Assembly: GCA_964389025.1 (NCBI GenBank)
Contig: CAYMCQ010000095.1
Location: forward strand, 1-14,100
Source: CAYMCQ01 sp964389025
GTDB taxonomy: Bacteria > Verrucomicrobiota > Verrucomicrobiia > Limisphaerales > CAYMCQ01
Reading direction: 5' to 3'
Length of the DNA: 14,100 nucleotides
Position numbers and translations under genes: made by a program. Below are positions 6,809 through 13,694 of the stretch, one piece after another; the stretch's first letter is position 1; each line of letters begins with the position of its first letter. The notes under the pieces were generated by a model. The model was not told the origin of the DNA. It saw nothing but the letters and a program-made list of their open reading frames with translations, and made no database searches.

Positions 6809-8671
6809 ATGAGTAAAATTTTCAACGTGCTGGGGTTTGGCTGGAAATATCTGCGCCGTTACTGGGTGCGGCTGGCCGCGGTTTTTTTGTTCAGCATTTT
6901 TTTCGCGGCGGCAAACGGCAGTTTCATCGGCGCGATGCGGACAGTCATCAACTGTTTTTCCAGCGAACCAACGACGCAAGCTTCTCCGGCAACCACAACT
7001 GCGATCAAGGCATATCCGTTCTCGGAGCAACTGCAAAAGATCAACCAGTCGCTGCAAAGCGCCGCCGAAAAATGGCTGCCGCGCGCCGGCCAGCCGATGA
7101 GCTGGCAGCAGAGCGTCGGCATCGTATTGTTTCTGATGGTGCTCGTCGGTTTCCGCGCGTCATCCGATTATCTCAGCAACTACTGCATGGGCTGGGTGAG
7201 CGAGCGCGTGGTGCGCGACGTGCGCCTGGACATCATGGAAAAGTTGAGCACGCTCTCGCTCGATTTTTTCACGCGGTCGAGCACGGGAGATCTGCTGACG
7301 CGCATCAACGTGGACTCGCAAAATCTGCTGCGCTCGTTCCGGCAGGGCGGCGCGGACTTGATCAAGGAAAGCATTTCGATCGTTGCGATCCTCGTGATTT
7401 TGCTGGCGCTGGACTGGAGGCTGACGTTGTGGACGATGATTTTGCTGCCGGCGTGCATGTTTCCGCTGATCGTGCTGGGGAAAAAAGCGCGGCGCGCGAT
7501 GCGGGCCAGCCTGAGCGCAAACATCATGCAATCGAGCCATCTTGTGGAACTGCTCGGCGGCATCCGCGTCATCAAGGCGTTCAACCGCGAGAAGGAGGAG
7601 ATGGCGCGCTTCCGGAAAACTTCCGGCAAACTCGTCCATGCCGGGATGAAGGGCATCCAGGCGAAGGAACTGGTCAACCCCATCATCGAACTCATCGGCG
7701 CGCTCGGCTTCGGCGCGCTGCTGTTCTATTTCTTCAAGACCGGGCGCGGCGGAAAAGAGCTGGCGGGTTTTCTCACGGGCATCCTGCTGTTTTTTTTGTC
7801 GGTGAAAAAACTGGCGGGTCTCCACATTTTGTTCGAGCAGGCGAACGTGGGCGTGCAGCGGCTGAGGCAGATTCTGGCAGAGCAGCCCAAAGTCGTGGAG
7901 CCGTTGAATCCCAAACCGTTCACGGAGTTTGCTTCGGCCATCACATTCGACAAGGTCAGCTTTGCCTACGCCGACAAGGAGGTGGTGCGCGATTTCAGTC
8001 TGACGATTCCGCGCGGATTGAAGATCGGACTCGCGGGTGAAAGCGGTTCAGGCAAGACGACGCTGGTGAACCTGCTGTTCCGTTTTTACGACCCGACGCG
8101 CGGCGTGGTCAAGATTGACGGGCTGGACTTGCGTGAAATTTCCCTGTGCGACTTGCGGCAGCAGATGGCGCTGGTCAGCCAGGACATCGTGTTGTTTGAC
8201 CAGACTATCGCGGAAAACATCGCGTGCGGGAAACCGAACGCGACGCAGGCGGAGATCGAAGAGGCGGCGAAGGCGGCGTTCGCGCATGATTTCATTTTGC
8301 AACTGGAACACGGCTATCAGTCCCACGCCGGCGAACGCGGCGTCAAGCTGTCCGGCGGACAACGGCAACGCATCTGCATCGCGCGCGCGTTCGTCCGCAA
8401 CGCGCCGATCCTTGTGCTTGACGAAGCCACTGCGTCGCTCGATTCGAAGGCGGAAGCGGAAGTGCAGGCCGCGATTGACCGGCTGGCGGAGCATCGGACG
8501 GTGATTTGCATCGCGCACCGGCTCTCGACGTTGTCCGGAATGGACAGAATCATCGTGCTGGCGGATGGAAAAATGGTTGAGGTTGGAAGTTTCGACGAGT
8601 TGCTGCAAAAGCGTGGAGTTTTTTCCGAAATGGCGGCGAGGCAGGGAATTTTTTCAACGCCGGTCCGTTGA
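6809..8671 (+). CDS. MsbA-like ABC exporter, fused membrane and ATPase domains
   Basis: A half-size ABC exporter that works as a homodimer in the inner membrane and is predicted to flip a lipid or lipid-linked glycan. It has 620 residues. The first helix is at about residues 20-45. A polar Thr/Ala/Gln-rich stretch (about 50-100) follows before the next helix, apparently longer than the first periplasmic loop of E. coli MsbA. The remaining helices extend to about residue 340. The ATPase has Walker A GESGSGKT (410-417, K416), Q-loop in ALVSQDIVLFDQ, signature LSGGQ (514-518), Walker B ILVLDEATASLDS (D538, E539) and switch histidine H570 in CIAHRLSTL. The 5' end is divergent from the aminotransferase gene. 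Only a weak GGA precedes the ATG. Glycan genes alongside favour lipid-A-core or lipid-linked sugar export, but drug or other lipid substrates cannot be excluded. Confidence 0.95.
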   Translation: MSKIFNVLGFGWKYLRRYWVRLAAVFLFSIFFAAANGSFIGAMRTVINCFSSEPTTQASPATTTAIKAYPFSEQLQKINQSLQSAAEKWLPRAGQPMSWQQSVGIVLFLMVLVGFRASSDYLSNYCMGWVSERVVRDVRLDIMEKLSTLSLDFFTRSSTGDLLTRINVDSQNLLRSFRQGGADLIKESISIVAILVILLALDWRLTLWTMILLPACMFPLIVLGKKARRAMRASLSANIMQSSHLVELLGGIRVIKAFNREKEEMARFRKTSGKLVHAGMKGIQAKELVNPIIELIGALGFGALLFYFFKTGRGGKELAGFLTGILLFFLSVKKLAGLHILFEQANVGVQRLRQILAEQPKVVEPLNPKPFTEFASAITFDKVSFAYADKEVVRDFSLTIPRGLKIGLAGESGSGKTTLVNLLFRFYDPTRGVVKIDGLDLREISLCDLRQQMALVSQDIVLFDQTIAENIACGKPNATQAEIEEAAKAAFAHDFILQLEHGYQSHAGERGVKLSGGQRQRICIARAFVRNAPILVLDEATASLDSKAEAEVQAAIDRLAEHRTVICIAHRLSTLSGMDRIIVLADGKMVEVGSFDELLQKRGVFSEMAARQGIFSTPVR

Positions 8672-8721
8672 TTGGGCGGAAAAGTTTCCGGCTTCCGGGG
8701 GTTTCACCGGGATTTCATTAG

Positions 8722-8743
8722 TGGCAAGACCCCGCCATTTTTT
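8722..8743 (+). terminator. Weak candidate terminator after the ABC exporter gene
   Basis: TGGC (8722-8725) can pair with GCCA (8734-8737), followed directly by six T residues (8738-8743). The stem is only 4 bp, which is poor for intrinsic termination. Its position between the exporter stop and the next promoter is the main support. Confidence 0.25.
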
Positions 8744-8756
8744 AGGGTTCTCAGCT

Positions 8757-8784
8757 TTGACAGGACGCTGATTAAACCTATAAT
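8757..8784 (+). promoter_or_regulatory. Consensus sigma-70 promoter for the secreted-protein gene
   Basis: TTGACA (8757-8762) and TATAAT (8779-8784) match the -35 and -10 consensus at all 12 positions, with 16 bp between them. The expected transcription start lies at about 8791-8793. The start codon of the downstream gene is 8793-8795, so the message should have little or no 5' leader. Confidence 0.8.
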
Positions 8785-8792
8785 GATAGCGT

Positions 8793-9620
8793 ATGAAAAA
8801 TCTGAAACATCCAGTCACAATCGGAATCGTCCTCGGCATCACCACTTCGCTGCTCTTGATCCCATCGCACGCAAAAGCCGAAGCGGGCGGAACGAGCATT
8901 TTGCATCTCGCCATTCGCGACACCATGATCAACACCGGCGTGAATACGAATGCGGCGGGCCGCGTTGACGCCAAACAGAACAAGCAAGGCCGCTCGAATG
9001 TCCAGCGGCTCGACATTTCCGCGAGCAATCTTGAACCCAGCGCGCCGTATCAATTGCTGGCGCTGCTGGGCGACGACACCAACTCCACCGCGGTCGCGAA
9101 TCTTACGAGTGACGCCGATGGAAAAATTGCGCTGCGCTATCGCCGGGTTGATGCCGGCAACGGCAAGGGCAACGGCAATGGCCATGCAAAAGGCCTCGGC
9201 AAGGGCAAAAGCGCGCTGCCGAATGTGTTGAATCCCATCAGCAACATTCGCGGATTGCACATTCAAGACGGCGCCAATCTAGTCGTGCTGACCGCTGATT
9301 TTGCCGCGCCGGACAAGTTCGAGTATCTGGTCAAACGCCCGCTTACAAATGACGGTTTTGACACGGATGCCGCCGGCACACTGCGCGTCAAGGGCAACCT
9401 GAACCAGGCCAATCTCCGCGTGGTCGCGTCAAATCTGCAAACGAACGCCGACTATTTCCTCGTTCTCAACGGCAGCATCAACGAGACGAACACGACCGAC
9501 TCCGCAGGCAGGTTGACAGTGACGACAGCGCTGCTGAGTCCGGTGGACATTCTGGGTCTGCGGACGCTCTCAATCTCGGACACTGCGAGCAACAGCATCC
9601 TGAGCACGCAGTTGCCGTAG
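8793..9620 (+). CDS. Secreted protein with duplicated beta-rich domain and Gly/Asn/Lys linker
   Basis: A 275-residue protein with an N-terminal signal peptide: basic MKNLKH, hydrophobic core about 8-24, and probable cleavage after SHAKAEA near residue 31. The mature part contains two related halves. The first has NTNAAGRV, RLDISASNLEPSAPYQLLAL, SDADGKIAL and later NIRGLHIQDGANLVVLTA. The second has DTDAAGTL, NLRVVASNLQTNADYFLVL, TDSAGRLTV and later DILGLRTLSISD. A low-complexity Gly/Asn/Lys segment (about residues 120-142) interrupts the first half only. I do not recognise the family. It has no lipobox, sorting signal or catalytic motif, so an extracellular or periplasmic structural or binding role is the safest reading. 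Transcription is probably from the adjacent consensus promoter as a nearly leaderless message. The next gene is convergent, 30 bp away, without a clear terminator. Confidence 0.88.
   Translation: MKNLKHPVTIGIVLGITTSLLLIPSHAKAEAGGTSILHLAIRDTMINTGVNTNAAGRVDAKQNKQGRSNVQRLDISASNLEPSAPYQLLALLGDDTNSTAVANLTSDADGKIALRYRRVDAGNGKGNGNGHAKGLGKGKSALPNVLNPISNIRGLHIQDGANLVVLTADFAAPDKFEYLVKRPLTNDGFDTDAAGTLRVKGNLNQANLRVVASNLQTNADYFLVLNGSINETNTTDSAGRLTVTTALLSPVDILGLRTLSISDTASNSILSTQLP
9156..9209 (+). repeat. GGCAA hexamer-phase microrepeat coding the Gly/Asn/Lys linker
   Basis: GGCAA recurs at 6-bp spacing at 9156, 9162, 9168 and 9174, and again at 9198 and 9204 after a degenerate stretch. It encodes alternating Gly-Asn or Gly-Lys. 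Because the period is a whole number of codons, length changes by replication slippage would keep the frame. Confidence 0.7.
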
Positions 9621-9650
9621 GGAACTAGAAAAAGTAAGTCAAAAGCTGAA

Positions 9651-10370
9651 TTACGAAGTCCGCCGCACGGCTTCCGAGCCAAACGGCGGCGTGCTCCACG
9701 ACTTCGACAACCGCCCCGTCGGCACTGCGGGAATCGCCATGCCCGCCTGCGAGTAATGCGACGTGTCGTTGAACAACGAGAGCCGCGCGTGAACCGGGTC
9801 TTTGAAATCCACGATGTTCAACGCGGCAGGGCTTTGCTCCAGATTGTCACGGAAACGGCGCGGATCAAACCCGAGGATTGAACTCAACAGCAACCGAATT
9901 GTCGCCTTGTGAGAAACCACGATCACCCTTTGGTTTGAATGCGCCCGCACGATTTCTATGAGCGCCGGCAATGCCCGCGCTGTCACGGCCAATCCGCTCT
10001 CCCCTCCTTGCGGCGCAGAAGTGTAGGGGTCCTTGTCCCATGCCGCCGCTTCCTCGGGATATTTTTCCTCCACTTCGCGCCGCGTCATCTGCTCCCATCG
10101 CCCGTGCGAAATCTCCCGCAACTCCGTCCGCGTCTGCACCGGCAACTTGTGCTGCTCGGCGATGATGCTCGCTGTCTCAACCGTGCGCGACAGGGGCGAC
10201 GCGAACACGGCGGCGATTTTTTCCGCGCTCAAGCGCTGTGCCAGTCGCCGCGCCTGTTCGCGGCCCTCGTCGGAAAGTTCCACGTCCGTCGCGCCCGCGA
10301 ATCGGTCTTCGGCGGTCAGCACCGTCGCGCCGTGACGGATTAAAAATATGCGGGTGGTTGATGACGGCAT
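9651..10370 (-). CDS. Histidine phosphatase superfamily protein (phosphoglycerate mutase-like)
   Basis: A branch-1 histidine phosphatase, most like the GpmB/CobC/PhoE group of cytoplasmic phosphatases. From ATG 10370 it has 239 residues. The catalytic core is IFLIRHGAT with R12 and phospho-acceptor H13. The second arginine is R62 in SPLSRTVETA, the acid/base is E86 in LREISHGRWEQ, and the second histidine is H154 in VVSHKATIRLLL. The usual Gly-Gly after that histidine is replaced by Lys-Ala. The last ~30 residues (after HYSQAGM) look divergent and probably disordered. The substrate cannot be named; alpha-ribazole phosphate, phosphoglycerate or general phosphate esters are all possible. No corrin genes are nearby to favour CobC. 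A longer TTG-started reading (to 10406) only translates a degenerate A-rich repeat and is rejected. No Shine-Dalgarno site is visible. Confidence 0.92.
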   Translation of the reverse strand: MPSSTTRIFLIRHGATVLTAEDRFAGATDVELSDEGREQARRLAQRLSAEKIAAVFASPLSRTVETASIIAEQHKLPVQTRTELREISHGRWEQMTRREVEEKYPEEAAAWDKDPYTSAPQGGESGLAVTARALPALIEIVRAHSNQRVIVVSHKATIRLLLSSILGFDPRRFRDNLEQSPAALNIVDFKDPVHARLSLFNDTSHYSQAGMAIPAVPTGRLSKSWSTPPFGSEAVRRTS

Positions 10371-10417
10371 CGGAGCGAGTTTCCGGTTTCGGGCTTCTAG
10401 TTTCAAGTTTGAACTTG
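10371..10417 (-). repeat. Degenerate GAAACT-type repeat and small palindrome before the phosphatase gene
   Basis: On the minus strand the leader contains loosely repeated units of about 9-10 bp: GAAACTAGAA, CCGAAACCG and GAAACTCG. They are preceded by the inverted repeat CAAGTT/AACTTG (10404-10417). The next 180 bp up to the hypothetical gene hold T-rich runs (for example eight T residues near 10511-10518) and no ORF that I can support. Confidence 0.4.
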
Positions 10418-10606
10418 CCCCACTCCCGACGGAGATCTGATAAATATTTTTTGCGTGTTCACCCCTCGCCTACATTTGTCACTCGTCGCATGCAATAATT
10501 CCGCGCAGTCATTTTTTTTCTTTCCCGCTTGACTCCCCCGCCAAATGGATGTTCATGAGTCCTTATCGGTTTTCACCAAGCTTTCGTCCGTCAGCCCGTG
10601 TTGAAA

Positions 10607-10933
10607 ATGAATGCGAAGCCTTTCAAACAGGCCTTTTGCGAGTATTACGATTGTCCGCCCGAAGATTTTCTGCGCGAGGCGTTCCTGCGCACCTTGTATC
10701 CGCGCGCGCGCCCGTTCGGCAGGTTGATGTTTTGGTTTGGAGCCACCGAGGGGTTGCACCTGCTGGCCGAAGCCGGCACCACGACGAGCGCGGAAGAGCT
10801 GCTCGATGCCATCCAGCAAAACGAACTCGACGCCCGCGAGCGCGGCCTCTCGCTGGTATGGCGCTGGAAATTCCGTGTTTCCGGCCAGCGGCTGGTGGAG
10901 CTAAATGCTCGCGTCCGAAGACAAAAACCGTGA
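10607..10933 (+). CDS. Small conserved-looking hypothetical protein
   Basis: A 108-residue soluble protein from ATG 10607; GTG 10598 would add three residues. It begins MNAKPFKQAFCEYYDCPPEDF and continues REAFLRTLYPRARPFGRLMFWF. A helical middle (about 50-75, TTTSAEELLDAIQQNELDA) leads to a basic C-terminus ending RVRRQKP. The composition, with aromatic clusters and a Cys-Pro-Pro turn, looks like a real folded protein rather than a frame shadow. I recall similar 'YYxCPPEDF...LYPRARP' proteins from Verrucomicrobia genomes, but that is unverified and gives no function. No signal peptide, membrane helix or known catalytic motif is seen. No Shine-Dalgarno site is visible. The gene converges on dnaN with 46 bp between the stops. 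Confidence 0.65.
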   Translation: MNAKPFKQAFCEYYDCPPEDFLREAFLRTLYPRARPFGRLMFWFGATEGLHLLAEAGTTTSAEELLDAIQQNELDARERGLSLVWRWKFRVSGQRLVELNARVRRQKP

Positions 10934-10979
10934 GGCTGTCGAAGACGAAATCCCGATTCCTTTTTCCTGCGGATATTTT

Positions 10980-12089
10980 TCAACTCAACCGCATCGGCAT
11001 CACGACGTAAAGGAACGGCCCGTTGATCTTCAGGACGCCGGGGCTGAGTTCATCTATCAGTTCCAGATAAACTTCGTCGTTGGGCAGCGCGGTCAGCGGA
11101 TCAATCATGTAGCGCGGGTTGAAGGCGATGGCCATTTCCTTGCCTTTGTAGTTGATGGCGATGCTTTCCTTGGCCTCCCCCACTTCGGGTGAGTTGGCGG
11201 TGATGACCAGGTTGTTCTTGCCGAAGGTGAGTTTGACGGAATTGGATTTGTCGCTGGTCATCAGTTCGGCGCGGCGCAAGGCGTGCAGGAATTCGTCGCG
11301 CGCGAGGGCGATGCGTTCCTTGGTTTCGCCGGGAATGACCTGCCTATAATTCGGATAATTGCCTTCGATAAGTTTGGTGATGACGAGAATGGCGTTGCCC
11401 TTTTCGTCTTTCAAATTGAACGCGGCCTGGTTGTCGGTGTAACGAATCTCGACTTCGCCCTTGTCCTGAAAAAGGCGGTTCAACTCGTTCACCGCCTTGG
11501 CAGGCACGATGAATTCGCCGCTGCTCTTTTCTGCGATGTCCACTTCCTCATCCACGAGCGCGAGCCGGCGTCCGTCGGTGGCGACCATGGTCATCTTGTG
11601 GTCTTTGAGGCTGATGAAAATACCGTTGAGGACGTAGCGCGACTCGTCTGTGGAAATGGCGAAGGACGTTTTCTTCATCATCCCCTTGACGGTTTCCTGG
11701 GGCAGCGTGACTTTCTTGTCCTCCTTGAATTTCGGCATCGGCGGAAATTCATCAGCCCCGAGTCCATTTATTTTGTAAAACGACGCGGCGGCGCGAATAC
11801 TGGTGAAGTTTTTGTCGTCGGTCTCAATGTCAATTTCTGAATTCTGCAATTCCCGGACGATGCCAAAGAGTCTTTTAACTGGAATAGTCGTCGCGCCTGC
11901 CTTTTTAACTTTTGCTTCGACGCTGCATGAGACGGTGACGTCGAGGTCTGTGGCGGTAAGTTCAAGTTTGTCGTCCTTGGCGTTGAGCAGCACGTTGGAA
12001 AGGATTGGCAGCGTGGTGCGCGTGCTGACGACGTTCTGGACGGCTTGAAGGCCGTTGATGAGATGGTCTTTTTGGATCGTGATGTTCAT
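10980..12089 (-). CDS. dnaN: DNA polymerase III beta subunit (sliding clamp)
   Basis: The ring-shaped processivity clamp that tethers the replicase and many repair proteins to DNA. From ATG 12089 it has 369 residues, the normal length, with three clamp-fold domains. Recognisable pieces are VSTRTTLPILSNVLL near the N-terminus, LTATDLDVTV, ATDGRRLALVD in the middle, IEGNYPNYRQVIP and the conserved C-terminal end LYVVMPMRLS, which helps form the partner-binding pocket. AAGGGC directly before the ATG gives a plausible ribosome binding site; an upstream extended frame to 12179 is rejected for that reason and because it precedes the conserved start. dnaA is not adjacent on either side. The gene behind it is iscS on the same strand. 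A candidate promoter with an overlapping DnaA box lies upstream. Confidence 0.98.
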   Translation of the reverse strand: MNITIQKDHLINGLQAVQNVVSTRTTLPILSNVLLNAKDDKLELTATDLDVTVSCSVEAKVKKAGATTIPVKRLFGIVRELQNSEIDIETDDKNFTSIRAAASFYKINGLGADEFPPMPKFKEDKKVTLPQETVKGMMKKTSFAISTDESRYVLNGIFISLKDHKMTMVATDGRRLALVDEEVDIAEKSSGEFIVPAKAVNELNRLFQDKGEVEIRYTDNQAAFNLKDEKGNAILVITKLIEGNYPNYRQVIPGETKERIALARDEFLHALRRAELMTSDKSNSVKLTFGKNNLVITANSPEVGEAKESIAINYKGKEMAIAFNPRYMIDPLTALPNDEVYLELIDELSPGVLKINGPFLYVVMPMRLS

Positions 12090-12138
12090 GCCCTTAATAG
12101 ATTCTTTTTTATAATTAAAGACTATCAGTATTAAGGGG

Positions 12139-12147
12139 TGTGAATAA
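12139..12147 (-). promoter_or_regulatory. DnaA-box match in the dnaN leader
   Basis: TTATTCACA on the minus strand fits the DnaA-box consensus TTATNCACA exactly and overlaps the proposed -10 element of dnaN. A second site, TTCTTCACA at 12201-12209, has one mismatch. DnaA binding here would be expected to repress or time dnaN transcription. Confidence 0.45.
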
Positions 12148-12169
12148 GGCAAACAACCCGGGGTGTCAA
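12141..12169 (-). promoter_or_regulatory. Candidate dnaN promoter
   Basis: On the minus strand, a perfect TTGACA (12169-12164) is followed after 17 bp by TATTCA (12146-12141), which matches the -10 consensus at only 3 of 6 positions. An AT-rich leader (about 12097-12132) then runs to the dnaN ATG. The -35 box and spacing are good, the -10 weak. Confidence 0.4.
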
Positions 12170-12373
12170 GGAATCGCAAAGTAAATCGCGCGGGTGGTGG
12201 TGTGAAGAAAATCCAGAAAACGCGAGAGGAAAAGTTTTAAGTCGGAGTTGTTCGCAGAGCGCACAGCAAGTTCACAGACAATTAGGAAGTTATTGGAAGA
12301 GTTATCAGGAGCAGGAGACGGGGTAACTAGGCACAATTCCATTTTTTTGAGGGAGACTCCTCACTGCATCGGC

Positions 12374-13522
12374 CTACGATTTCTTTTGTGCGCGTTTAAT
12401 GATGTTCGGCAAAACACTTTCCACAAACTCAACTTCTGCGAGCGCCGAATCGCGCCCCAACGAGAGGCGAACAAGGGAGTTCGCCAGTTTCTTGTCCACG
12501 CCGAGCGCGGAAATGACGTGCGACGGTTCAAGCGAACCCGCAGAGCAAGCCGAGCCGCTGGAAGCACAGATGCCTTCAATGTCCAAACCCGCGAGAAGCG
12601 CAATGCTGTCCGTGTTTTCAACGAGGAAGGACACGGTGTTGGCCAGTCTTCGTTCGCGCGGACTGGCCGGATGAACTCCGGGCAAAGACGAAATGAAATG
12701 AAAAAGACGCTTGGTGAGCGGCACGAGCTTGGTTTTGTCAAAGATGGGACTATGCACAAAACGCTCGAGTGCTTCAACCAGCCCAACGATTGCCGCAAGA
12801 TTCTCTGTCCCGGCCCGCCGTTCATTCTCATGGCCTCCGCCAAAAAGGATTGGGTCGGGATGCAACGGCGACTTGGCGAAAAGCAGCCCCGCGCCTTTTG
12901 GCCCGTGGAATTTGTGCGCGCAGATGGAAACCAGGTCGGCGTTGAACTGGGAAATGTTTTCGAACGGCTCTTTGCCGAACCACTGGACGGCGTCAGTGTG
13001 AAACAAAACACCGCGCTCGCGGCAAATCTTTCCAAACTCGGCGACAGGCTGGATAGTGCCGATTTCATTGTTCGCTGCCATGATGGCAACAAGAACCGTG
13101 TCGGCGCGGATTGCTTTTTTCAGATCATCCGGAGAGACGCGCCCCTCGCGATCAACAGGCAGCAAAGTCAGCTCGAATCCCTCTTTCTTCGCCAGATATT
13201 CGCAAGGATGCAGCACCGCGTGATGTTCGATGGCGGACGTGATGATGTGGCGGCCTTTTTCCTTCAGCAGCCGAGCAGCCCCGAAGATTGCCAGATTGTT
13301 CGATTCTGTCCCGCCGCTGGTGAAAATGATTTCGCTTGGTTTGCAGCCAAGAACCTTCGCCGCGCGGTCGCGGGCATCGTCGAGAATCGAGCGCGCCTGT
13401 TGTCCGATGTGATGAACGCTTGAAGGATTCCCCCAAATTTCTCCAAGGAACGGCAGCATCGCCTTGCGCACTTGCGGATCAAGCGGCGTCGTGGCGTTGT
13501 AATCGAAGTAAATCGTATTCAC
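12374..13522 (-). CDS. iscS: Cysteine desulfurase (IscS/NifS type)
   Basis: A PLP enzyme that takes sulfur from cysteine as an enzyme persulfide, for Fe-S clusters, tRNA thiolation and cofactors. From GTG 13522 it has 382 residues. It begins NTIYFDYNATTPLDP. H100 lies in SAIEHHAVLHP, the PLP lysine K204 in CAHKFHGPKG, and the sulfur-carrying cysteine C326 in SGSACSAGSLEPSH. These correspond closely to H104, K206 and C328 of E. coli IscS. The short active-site loop places it in group I (IscS/NifS). The frame stays open upstream to 13852, but that part only translates the AGCTCCAA repeat and the start of the divergent gene, so GTG is chosen. No iscU, iscR or mnmA is visible, so IscS and NifS roles cannot be told apart. 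It could be cotranscribed with dnaN downstream. Confidence 0.95.
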   Translation of the reverse strand: MNTIYFDYNATTPLDPQVRKAMLPFLGEIWGNPSSVHHIGQQARSILDDARDRAAKVLGCKPSEIIFTSGGTESNNLAIFGAARLLKEKGRHIITSAIEHHAVLHPCEYLAKKEGFELTLLPVDREGRVSPDDLKKAIRADTVLVAIMAANNEIGTIQPVAEFGKICRERGVLFHTDAVQWFGKEPFENISQFNADLVSICAHKFHGPKGAGLLFAKSPLHPDPILFGGGHENERRAGTENLAAIVGLVEALERFVHSPIFDKTKLVPLTKRLFHFISSLPGVHPASPRERRLANTVSFLVENTDSIALLAGLDIEGICASSGSACSAGSLEPSHVISALGVDKKLANSLVRLSLGRDSALAEVEFVESVLPNIIKRAQKKS

Positions 13523-13544
13523 TTTCAGCAGCCAGAGTAGTTGA

Positions 13545-13679
13545 AAAAGCTCCAAGCTCCAACATCCAAGCTCCAGAGAACCTCCAACAACCAAATCTAA
13601 AGCCAACCGCGCCCATTCGTTTGGATGTTGAAGTTTGGAGCTTCTCTGTATGTTGGAGCTTGGAATTTGGAGCTTTTCA
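13545..13679. repeat. Imperfect long inverted repeat of AGCTCCAA-type units before iscS
   Basis: The left arm (about 13545-13590) is built of repeated (A)GCTCCAA and ATCCAAGCTCC units. The right arm (about 13621-13677) holds their complements (TTGGAGCTT and GTTGGAGCTTGG). Matching blocks include AAAAGCTCCAA, GCTCCAACAT and AGAGAA/CTCCAA, interrupted by short gaps. The spacer is about 30 bp. It occupies most of the divergent iscS/beta-helix intergenic region and would fold in the iscS leader if transcription starts upstream of it. No ORF or transposase is associated. Confidence 0.7.
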
Positions 13680-13694
13680 GGCGAGCCTTTCCCC

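Larger units (their letters stand above)
12090..12373. other. 284-bp intergenic region between iscS and dnaN
   Basis: No gene is supported here. It holds the dnaN leader, with an AT-rich stretch at about 12097-12132, the candidate promoter and DnaA box, and a purine-rich part near 12206-12240. No strong terminator hairpin with a T-tract is visible for iscS in the minus direction, so some iscS transcripts may read into dnaN. Confidence 0.6.

Noticed and set aside
7072..8040. 322-codon open frame inside the ABC exporter gene
   Set aside because: It is another frame of the exporter; the exporter frame holds all ABC motifs.
12340..12362. Terminator formed by GAGG/CCTC next to a run of seven T residues
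   Set aside because: The T-run lies 5' of the hairpin on the plus strand and reads as A residues after the hairpin on the minus strand, so it does not fit an intrinsic terminator for iscS.
12248..13423. 391-codon plus-strand open frame
   Set aside because: It is antisense to iscS, where H100, K204 and C326 confirm the real frame.
13545..13679. CRISPR array
   Set aside because: The units are degenerate, about 8-11 bp long, occur in both orientations, and have no uniform spacers or cas genes.
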